From: Planctomycetota bacterium
GTDB lineage: Bacteria; Planctomycetota; Planctomycetia; Pirellulales; Pirellulaceae
Assembly (NCBI GenBank): GCA_027619595.1
Contig: JAQCHP010000020.1
Span: forward strand, 1-48,988
Length of the DNA: 48,988 bases
Direction: 5' to 3'
Part shown: piece after piece, positions 27,235 through 36,500 of the stretch
Position numbering within the stretch: position 1 is the first letter of the stretch
Layout of the letters: every line of letters begins with the position of its first letter
Position numbers and translations under genes: made by a program
The notes under the pieces: model-generated
Told to the model about the DNA's origin: nothing
What the model saw: the letters and a program-made list of their open reading frames with translations, nothing else
Database searches by the model: none

Positions 27235-27247
27235 GGGCAAACTGCGT

Positions 27248-30200
27248 CTACTCGGGCCACCAGGAATCATCGGCGAACGCATCATCGACGAAAAGCGACT
27301 GACGACTCACTGATCCGCTTTCCGATTCTGGCACCGCAGCATTAGCTGGAACCGGAGCAGGAGTGACCGTAATCCGAACTGGTATTGTCTGCACATTTCC
27401 CGTAGTGTTGGCGACATTCACAGTAAATTCGAACGGAGTATCGCTCGACGAGAACACACTGGGCTTCAAGACTCGGATCGCACCCGTAAGTCGATCCAAG
27501 GTTACGACATCGGTCAGCGAATCGACGGCCGCCTGGATTTGCGCTGCAAATGCCGTTGCCGACGTGGGTGTAGTGATATGCTGAGGTCCCAAGAAGAACC
27601 AAGGCGTCGCGTTCGCACCTAGCCCAACCGCCGCTGTCTGATCGCGGGTCACTCGATTTGCAATTGCTGGCGCCGAATAGTCGAACAGGAACTGCGTCAC
27701 GTTCAATCCCAACGTTTGAGCGTAGACCTCGAAAAACGGCAATGGATTAGGAACTGACGGGAACCGCCATTCATTTTGCTTTTCGAATAACAGGTCGGTC
27801 ATTTCATTGAATTTCCCCTGAAGACTGGCTGCCTCCGCTGCCCAAGCCGCTTCCGGACTGTTCGCAGTTACGACTGGCAAATGACGTCGAACCACCAGTA
27901 ATTGACCGGTAAACTGTTGCTCCATCTGCTTGACGACCGAATGAATGGCTCTGCAAGCTGGGCAACCGTAGTCTAGATATTCGATTAACACTACAGGTGA
28001 CGCTGGGTTGCCGGAGATGTGATCATCCGCCGCGAGTGCCAGTCGCGGGTCCAAGCCACTCCGATTAATCTGAAATAGTTTCGAACTGCCTGTGACCGTT
28101 GTCGACAGTGTGCCAATGAGCGTACCCGCAGCACTCCCTTGTTCTGCTATCAGTTGGTTCGCCCCATTTACTTGTATGGTCACAGTCGTTGGTTGCGACA
28201 GCGAAGCTCCATCGTCAACACGATACGTAAATGTATCGGTTCCAGAAAATCCTATTGAAGGGGTGTAATCAAACGCGCCGCTGGGATTCAAACTAACGAG
28301 ACCATTGGCCGCCGTCACCGCGATCACTGCGGTTAGCGTCCCCAAATCGACATCGGTGTCATTGGCGAGCACGCCACGAACACCAGGCACCACAAGTGTA
28401 CGACCGATATTCGTAGCATACGAGTCTGCCACGCCCACCGGAGCATCGTTCACCGGCACAACCGTCATCGACACCGTTGTTACATTGCTTGTCGCAACAC
28501 CGTCGCTCGCCCGATAAGTAAACGAATCGGGACCATGGTAATTTCCGGTCGGAGTATAGCTGAACGAGCCATCAGCATTGAGCGTCACGTTGCCATGTTG
28601 CGGCTGAGCGACCACACTCGCTGTTAACGTCTGACCATCGGCATCTGTGTCGTTCTTCAGTACGCCGTTTGCTGCATTGACGGAGAGGGTCGCATCCTCA
28701 TTGACGGAATACGTGTCTGCCACTCCCACTGGCGCGCGATTCACAGCCGCAACATTGATCGTCACGGTCGCAACATTTGAGTTACCCGTACCATCGTTCG
28801 CACGATAGGTGAACGTATCGACAAAGGTAGCAGTCGGCGTGTAACTGAACGATCCACTTGGGTTTAAGGTGACGGCCCCATTCTGTGCTTGCGCCACCAA
28901 CACGGCCGTCATGGTATTCCCGTCAGCATCGGTATCATTCTTGAGCACTCCATCGGCGACTGCTACATTTAACGTACCGCCTTGGTTCATGTTATAACTA
29001 TCATTGGCGGCCACCGGCAAACGATTCACAGCCGCAACATTGATCGTCACGGTCGCGACACCCGAATTACCGGTACCATCGTTCGCACGGTAGGTGAAGG
29101 TATCGACGCCAGAAAAAGTAGCCGTCGGCGTGTAGCTGAACGATCCATTGGGGTTTAAGGTGACGGCCCCATTCTGTGCTTGCGCCACGATGACGGCCGT
29201 CATGGAATTCCCGTCGGCATCGGTATCATTCTTGAGCACGCCATCGGCGACTGCTACATTTAACGTGCTGCCCTGGTTCATGCTGTAATTGTCGTTCGCT
29301 GCCACCGGCAAATCATTCACGGCGTTGACCGTAATTGCCACCGACGTGACACCACTTGAAGCAGCACCGTCACTGGCACGATAGGTAAACGAATCCGCAC
29401 CGGTATAGTTTGCGGTGGGAGTATAGCTGAACGATCCATCGGCATTGAGCGTTACGGTCCCCTGCTGGGGTTCCACCACCAAGGTGGCCGTCAACGTCTG
29501 TCCGTCGGCATCGGTATCATTCTTGAGCACTCCATTGGCAGCATTGACCGTGAGTGTCGTATCCTCAGTGGCCGAATACGTATCTGCGACCCCCACTGGC
29601 GCGCTGTTGACGGCGGTGACATTGACCGTAACTGTGGCCACATTCGAATTCAAAGTTCCGTCATTCGCACGATACGTGAATGTGTCGGTTCCCACAAACG
29701 TTCCTGCGGGAGTGTAAACGAACGATCTATCGGCACTCAACGCGACGGTGCCATTTTGAGGATCTGTTACGACTGAAGCGGTAAGCATTTGAGCGTCCGC
29801 GTCGGTGTCATTCTTTAGCACACCATTAACCGCTGCCACGGTCAAGACTCCGCCTCGCGTGATGCTGTAATTGTCGTTCACAGCCACCGGAGCGTCTGGC
29901 GCAGCTTCTATTGTGATATTCACCGTCACAGGTGCCGAGTTTGAGTTACCGTCGCTGACACGATACTGAAATGAATCGGCCCCATTGAAATTCGCTGCCG
30001 GAGTGTACACAAAAGATCCATTCGTGTTCATCTCAAGCGTGCCACGCTGCGGCTGTTGCGTTACGGTGGCGGTGAGCGAATCCCCCTCTGCGTCGGTATC
30101 ATTCTTCAATACACCGTTGGCTACATTCACCGTAAGTACGGTGTCTTCCACCGTCGAATAGGAATCATTGGCACCCACGGGAGTCGAATTCACAACAATA

Positions 30201-30250
30201 TTGACCGTTGCGACAACCGACTCATCGCCAACTCCGGCTCGATACGTGAA
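27248..30250 (-). CDS. In-frame C-terminal part of the giant exoprotein, after the amber codon: tandem repeats and DsbA-like domain
   Basis: Continues the frame of the upstream gene straight after TAG (30251-30253) for 1,000 codons including the stop (999 residues). It starts with the rest of the interrupted repeat (FTYRAGVGDESVVATV), then seven full tandem roughly 95-residue repeats of the form (P-V-G/A)xxD-x-Y...LxVxxxxGVLKNDTDADG...GSFSYTPTxxFxGxDxFTYR. After a linker comes a DsbA/thioredoxin-4-like domain: SPVVLIEYLDYGCPACRAIH with the CPAC active site at 27953-27964, and a late ATPWFFLG cis-proline loop. A short cadherin-like tail ends it. No signal peptide or plausible independent start is present (only a GTG at 30193), so it makes sense only as part of the larger protein. 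Confidence 0.85.
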   Translation of the reverse strand, partial: FTYRAGVGDESVVATVNIVVNSTPVGANDSYSTVEDTVLTVNVANGVLKNDTDAEGDSLTATVTQQPQRGTLEMNTNGSFVYTPAANFNGADSFQYRVSDGNSNSAPVTVNITIEAAPDAPVAVNDNYSITRGGVLTVAAVNGVLKNDTDADAQMLTASVVTDPQNGTVALSADRSFVYTPAGTFVGTDTFTYRANDGTLNSNVATVTVNVTAVNSAPVGVADTYSATEDTTLTVNAANGVLKNDTDADGQTLTATLVVEPQQGTVTLNADGSFSYTPTANYTGADSFTYRASDGAASSGVTSVAITVNAVNDLPVAANDNYSMNQGSTLNVAVADGVLKNDTDADGNSMTAVIVAQAQNGAVTLNPNGSFSYTPTATFSGVDTFTYRANDGTGNSGVATVTINVAAVNRLPVAANDSYNMNQGGTLNVAVADGVLKNDTDADGNTMTAVLVAQAQNGAVTLNPSGSFSYTPTATFVDTFTYRANDGTGNSNVATVTINVAAVNRAPVGVADTYSVNEDATLSVNAANGVLKNDTDADGQTLTASVVAQPQHGNVTLNADGSFSYTPTGNYHGPDSFTYRASDGVATSNVTTVSMTVVPVNDAPVGVADSYATNIGRTLVVPGVRGVLANDTDVDLGTLTAVIAVTAANGLVSLNPSGAFDYTPSIGFSGTDTFTYRVDDGASLSQPTTVTIQVNGANQLIAEQGSAAGTLIGTLSTTVTGSSKLFQINRSGLDPRLALAADDHISGNPASPVVLIEYLDYGCPACRAIHSVVKQMEQQFTGQLLVVRRHLPVVTANSPEAAWAAEAASLQGKFNEMTDLLFEKQNEWRFPSVPNPLPFFEVYAQTLGLNVTQFLFDYSAPAIANRVTRDQTAAVGLGANATPWFFLGPQHITTPTSATAFAAQIQAAVDSLTDVVTLDRLTGAIRVLKPSVFSSSDTPFEFTVNVANTTGNVQTIPVRITVTPAPVPANAAVPESESGSVSRQSLFVDDAFADDSWWPE

Positions 30251-33200
30251 CTAATCTGCTCCTCGATAGCCTGTAGTCGGCGTATAGACGAACGAACCGT
30301 TGGGGCTCAGATCAAGCGTCCCGTGCTGTACATTCGCTTGCAACGTCGCAACCAATGCTTGTCGGTCCGGGTCTTGGTCATTGGCAAGCACTCCATTGGC
30401 CGCCGTGACCGTCAAGACTTGATTGACATCGGTTCGATAGGAATCATTACGAACGACCGTCGGACCGTCATTAACTGCATTCACCGTAATCGTCACTGTC
30501 GTGGCCGCACTGAAGGAGGTCCCGTCCCCTGCGCGATAGGTAAACGTGTCCGTGCCGTTATAGTTGGCCGTTGGTTGGTAGGTAAATGACCCGTCCGAGT
30601 TTAATGTCAGGGAGCCGTGTTGGGGCTGGGTCACCACGCTCGCCGTAAGCGTTGTCCCGTCGGCGTCCGTGTCGTTCTTGAGAACGCCGGTCGCTGCATT
30701 GACCGTAAGTGTAACATCCTCATTCACGGTGTAGGAATCCGCCACGCCAACAGGCGGATCATTGACCGACGTGACATTCAGGGTGACCGTCACGACGTTC
30801 GAGGTCAGGGTTCCATCGCTGACACGATACGTGAAACTGTCTGTTCCATTTGCATTCGCATTCGGAGTGTAATTAAAGCTTCCGTTGGCGTTGAATATTA
30901 ACTGTCCCTTCGACACCGTCGTAACCAATTGAGCCGTCAAACTGTCACCATCTGCGTCCGTGTCATTCTTGAGCACACCATCCGCAACAGCAACGGACAA
31001 AACCACATCTTCGTTCGTCGTGAAACTGTCGGCCACAGCCACTGGCGCCGCATTCACATCATTCACTTGGATTGCAACAGTGATTGGATCCGAACTCAAT
31101 GTTGCGTCTTTGGCTCTATAGGTAAACGAATCGGCGCCAACGAATCGAGCAGTGGGGGTGTACGAGAAACTCCCGTTCGGGTTCAAAGCGAGTTGGCCGT
31201 GGGCAACGTTGGTTACCAATTCGACCGTCAAACTGTTGGCATCCGGATCCGTATCGTTGCTCACTACCCCTGCCGCGACAACAACAGTCAGAACTGCATT
31301 TTCATTGACAGTATAGCTATCGTTCACGCCAACCGGCTTTTCGTTGACATTTGTGACGTTAATCGTAGCGTTTATGTTCTGCCGCTGTCCATTCGCACCC
31401 ACTGCCTCAACAGTGAGCGAATAACTCGCCTGTTGTTCGAAATTAAGTGCGACGCTATCCGAGACCGTAACTCTTCCGGTGGCACCATCCAAGTTAAACG
31501 CATTCGCATTGCTACCATTCTTGAGCGCGAAAGTTATCGGTTGATTCAAAGCAGAACCGGCGGTCAAGGTACCAACTAAAGTACCCTGAGCGCTATTCTC
31601 GGCAATCGTGAGTACCTGATTTAACGCAGGGTTTCCGACAGTAATCGTCACAGTCTGAGGGGCTGACGTCCCTTTCCCATCGCTGGCACGGTAGGTAAAT
31701 GCATCGGTCCCATTAAATGTCGTGGTCGGCGTGTACGTGAACGACCCGTCGGCATTCAAGGTAAGTGCGCCCTGTTGCGGCTGGGTGGCTACAATGGCGG
31801 TCAGTGTTGTCCCATCGGCATCCGTATCGTTCTTCAGCACTCCATTGGCGGCGTTCACTGTCAACACCTGCCCTTGCGGCACGGCATAAGAGTCCGCCAC
31901 AGCGACAGGAATTGCGTTGACAACTGGCGGGGTAGTGCTCCCGCTTCGAATGGCCGCAGCCAAGGGTAGGTCGCCCGAGCGTTGCTCGCCCGCCGCGACC
32001 ATCTGACGGAATATCGGCGCCGTACTCGCCGACACGGGTTTGGAAGATGATGCGAAGAACCAGGCAATTGAAACGTAGGACGGCTCAAGCTGGAGTTCCC
32101 CGAAATTATTGTTCTCGTAGGAACCTCCCCCTGTAACGACAAGATTTGTGATCTTATCTTCACCGGCCAAAGCTCCACTTACCACGACGCTTTCTTTGCC
32201 ATCTTTGAGCGCGGCAGGTTGCCGTTGAGTGACCTCGTAGGTCCCCGCAAGCAAATCGCGAAACGAATACGATCCATCATCCGCGGTCAGCGCGGTTCGT
32301 GATGGGAGGGCAACTCCGTTTGTATTCTTTCCGGTGAGCGTGACCAATACTCCGGGAACTCCAGACTCGGTCGTCGCACGTGTGCCGTTCTTGTCGGCAT
32401 CTAAAAAGACAAAGCCAGAAATGCGGTTACCGTCCGGGTTGGTTACCGTAACCGTTACACTACCGCTATCAGACAGTCCGCTAGCATTTTGCGTTACATA
32501 GGTGAACGTATCTGTACCCACGAATCCGGATCGAGGAACATAACGCAGCTGGTTGTTCTCTAAAGTAACAACACCCGATGCACCCTGAGTGAAACTCTGA
32601 ATGGTCAACAATTGGTTATTGCCCGCGTTGGCAACATCATTCTTGAGGACATCGATCAATGCCCCGGTTACAACAACGCTTGCGGTATCATCGACGGCGC
32701 TCGGAGGGTCAGGCTGATCAGCTATCGTAATCGTGACAGTGGCTGCGGCTGAATCGAGCGAACCATCGTTAGCTCGGTAGGTAAACGAATCGCTTCCAAA
32801 GAAGTTGGCCTTAGGTGTATAAGTAAACGACCCATTCGCATTTAATAGCACGGTCCCATTGGTTGGCTGCGTCACAACCGTGGCGGTCAGTGGGCTCCCT
32901 TCTGCGTCAGTGTCATTTGCTAACACGCCTTGTGGCTGAGCAATATTGAGCACGGCATCTTCATTGACGGAATACGTGTCAGCAACCGCTACAGGCGCGT
33001 CATTCACTGCCGTCACCGTGAGCGATACCTGGACTGGGGTTGAATTCCCAGTTCCGTCGCTGATCGTATAGGTGAACGAATCCGCACCACTGAATTGTGC
33101 CGTGGGGGTGTAACTAAAGGAACCGTTGCTGTTGAGGATAAGCGATCCGTTTGCCGGTTGCGTGGCAACCGCCACGGCAAGGGTGTCACCGTCGGCATCA

Positions 33201-33590
33201 GTATCATTCGACAAGACGCCATTTGCGACATTCACTGCCAGCGTCGTATCCTCACTCACGGAATACGAATTCGCAACTCCCACCGGCAAATCATTGACTG
33301 CAGTCACGTTGATCGTAACTCGAGCATGATTGGAGTCAATCGTCCCGTTATTCGCTTTGTAGATAAACGAATCGGCTCCAAAGAAATTGGCGTTCGGCGT
33401 ATAGTTGAACGTACCATTCGGACTCAGCACGAGGGTTCCGCGAGAAGTGGTCTGCACAACCGATGCAGTCAGGGTGCCAGGATTCGGGCCGCCGTCATTA
33501 AAAAGAACACCGTTCGCCAGAGCAACTGTCAAGACGCCATCTTCGGCGATGGAGTACGAATCTGGAAAAGCCGGTAATGTACCAAGGACT
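27248..33590 (-). repeat. Sixteen tandem roughly 95-residue (about 285-bp) coding repeats
   Basis: Sixteen copies of a VCBS/cadherin-like ('tandem-95') unit lie within the giant gene between about 33590 and 28160, interrupted by one SdrD-like and one cadherin-like module. Hallmarks are DSYSVNED-type openings, GVLKNDTDADG and GSFSYTP. Copies 13 and 14 (about 29325-29030 and 29035-28735) are almost identical in DNA, indicating recent duplication. Confidence 0.85.
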
Positions 33591-36500
33591 GTAAGACTGA
33601 CGCTCTGTATAGCCGCGTTTCCAGCCACATCACTCAGGCGAATATCAAACTGCTGGGGTACAAGTTGTGTATTCGTGGGCGTCCAACTGACGACGCCTGC
33701 CGAACTAATTGTCATTCCGGCCGGGGCATTTGCGAGAGAGTACACCATACCAGACAGGTTCTCGTCCGGGCTGTTGGCATCAAAACTGTAGAGGGTGTTG
33801 ACAGTCGCCAAAGCCGGTGCGGTGTTCGAAAAAAGGGCCGGCGCAATGGTGTCAATCGTCAGGGTAAGCGCCGGGGATGTGGCACTGCTTGTCCCGTTAA
33901 CGATCTGTACCGCACGAACCTCACGCTGACCGTCGGTGACCGCTTGATTACCGGATGTCGTCACGGTAACCGTCGTACCGGTCGCCGTCGCGGTCCCCAT
34001 TTGGACTCCATCGACAAAAATTCGCACCTCAGCCCCACTTGTGACACCACTCACTAAGAACTGCAACGTTCGCTGAGCGCTGCTGTTGTTCCTGTTCGTG
34101 AAATTGTCACTATCGGATGTCCCTGTGTCAGATACCGCCACAAGATCCACCGAAGTTGGAGCAACGATCGTTGATTCGCCAAAGCTTCTGCCGATCGCCT
34201 CACGCCCAATTTCAACGTTGACCGTATACGATTTCGATGTGGCCAACGGCTCGGTGAACACGAACCCCGCCGACGCTTGTGCTCGTACCGTATACGTGCC
34301 TGGATTTAGCTCAAAGACATAGTTGCCATTGGCATCGGTTGCCGTTGACACCTCGCCAGCGTCGAGCACATTATTGTTGTTCGAGTCGATGTAGATGACG
34401 GAATTGGCGACACCGGTTTCACCGCTATCTTGACGACTATTTCCGTTCGTGTCTCGGTAACGCGCCCCCCGAATCCGTCCCTGTCCCGCGATCGTCTGAA
34501 CGACGACCAGCTGATTCGATTCACTCACGGGCAGCTCGCGATACGGATCGACTGATTGATCCCTGATGGGTAATGCCGCCACCGTATCGGCGGTTGTCAT
34601 GTCGAGCACTGCCCCGAACACCGTAAAGCCACCGTTGTTAGTATCGAGTGAGCGATTGTCGTCATGCAGATTGACAAAAAACTGATTGGTGGCGCTGTTC
34701 GGTTGCCCGCCAAGCTTTGCCATGGCAACCGTACCGCGCACATTGGAAATTCCGGGTTCATTTTGAATCTGCGCGTCTTGCGGCACCGAGGTGAATTGAG
34801 ACCTACTGGTAAACGTCGTCGAATTGGTGCGGAACCCCCCCGCCTGAATGACAAAATCCTTTCCGCCGCTGTCCGCCGAACGATGAAAAAATGTATTAAC
34901 GTAGTCGCCGTCGTTGATATAGGTCAAGAAGTTGTTCACTGTGATCGGTTTACGGTCGAGGAATAGCTCCATCACGAGCGGACCAAAGTTGGTATTGAGA
35001 GACACAACCGGATTCGAACCGTACACCAGAACGATCTGGTCACCATCGCGAATAGCATAGTTCTCGTAGTCCTTGGAAACTTGGCCATTCACGTACATCT
35101 TGACCGTCTTCGTAGTGTTGGCCAGGTTGCCCAGCAATTGGTTGGAGCTGAGCGTGGCCGCGGCATTATTTCCGGCTTGACCGCCGTTAGTACGCCACGT
35201 GGTAAAAAAGTCGCCCAATGTAAATTTCGTAAGTGGTTCGTTGGTGAGTGGCTCGACGCGTATCCCCCCGGTGGCGTTCACGGAGCGGATTTGCGATAGA
35301 GCAGCTCCTCCTACCGCCGTGCCCACGCCGGTAGGTATGGTGACGGCCTGACTATCGACAAAAATTGTCAGTCTGGCATCGATTCGCCCGTCGACCTCGG
35401 CGACTCGCAGTTCTTGACCAGCGACGGCATCGGACGCCGAGAAGAGCACAAGTCCACCCAACTGACCAAACGAACTGGGATTGGAACTCGTGGCCCCCGC
35501 TGCCAGATCAGCGACTTGTTTGGTACCGGCCGAAGTACCATCCGACTCCCATGCCTCTTTGCCGCTCGCCGTCGTGGCAGCGAAGAATAACCGCGTACCA
35601 ACGGTTGTAATTTCCTGAGGCGTCGAACTGCCGGCGCCACTTTCCAAGTCACGTACGAGCGTTGTGCCTGCGTCCGTGCCATCGGTCTTCCACAGTTCCG
35701 TCCCTGTGGACCCGTCATTCGCCGCAAAATAGAGGCGGTCTCCCAACACGGCCCACGTCCCGGGAATTGTGAGACCGTCGGGGGCACCTGCCCGAATGTC
35801 CTTGACACGCACCGTACCGACAGATGTACCATCGGACTTCCAAAGTTCGCGACCCGAACTCCCGTCATTGGCGGAAAAGAACAGAGTGTTACCTAACCGA
35901 ATAAGTACATCTTGGCTGGTCAACGCCCCATCCGCCCCCGCCCGCACATCCTTGACACGAACCGTACCGGCGGCGGTTCCATCAGTCTTCCATAACTCTC
36001 GACCCGTCCCGCTATCGACGGCCGTAAAAAAAAGTGTGCTACCGACCGTCGTCAGCTGCCCAGGTTCGGAGGAATTGGCAACCGTCTGACCGTTTGAGGT
36101 GGTCGTTCCGGAAAATATATCGAGCACCATGACAGTACCGGCCGAAGTTCCGTCGCTCTTCCAAAGTTCGGCGCCGGTGGAACCGTCTGTGGCAGTAAAA
36201 AACAGGGTACCGTTCAAATTCACGAGCCCTCGAGGGCTAGAAGACGGGGCGACACTCGACGACCCGTTGCCAAAAATGTCCTTCACCAGCACGGTTCCAT
36301 CCGCCGTTCCATCGGACTTCCAAAGCTCCCGTCCATTTGCGGCGCTGATTGCGCTAAAAAAAAGCTGATTGCCGACGACTGTCAGCTCTTGCGGCAATGA
36401 ACGTAATGGACCGTTGCCGTAGGGAACTTGCTCCCCCTGGCCAGGATGGAGATCCTTTACCAGGACCGTTCCGCTCTCTGTGCCGTCGCTCTTCCACAAC

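Noticed and set aside
35008-35022. A second ggattcgaacc T-loop-like match
   Set aside because: It lies inside the cyclophilin region of the giant gene, in frame with conserved residues; no cloverleaf fits.
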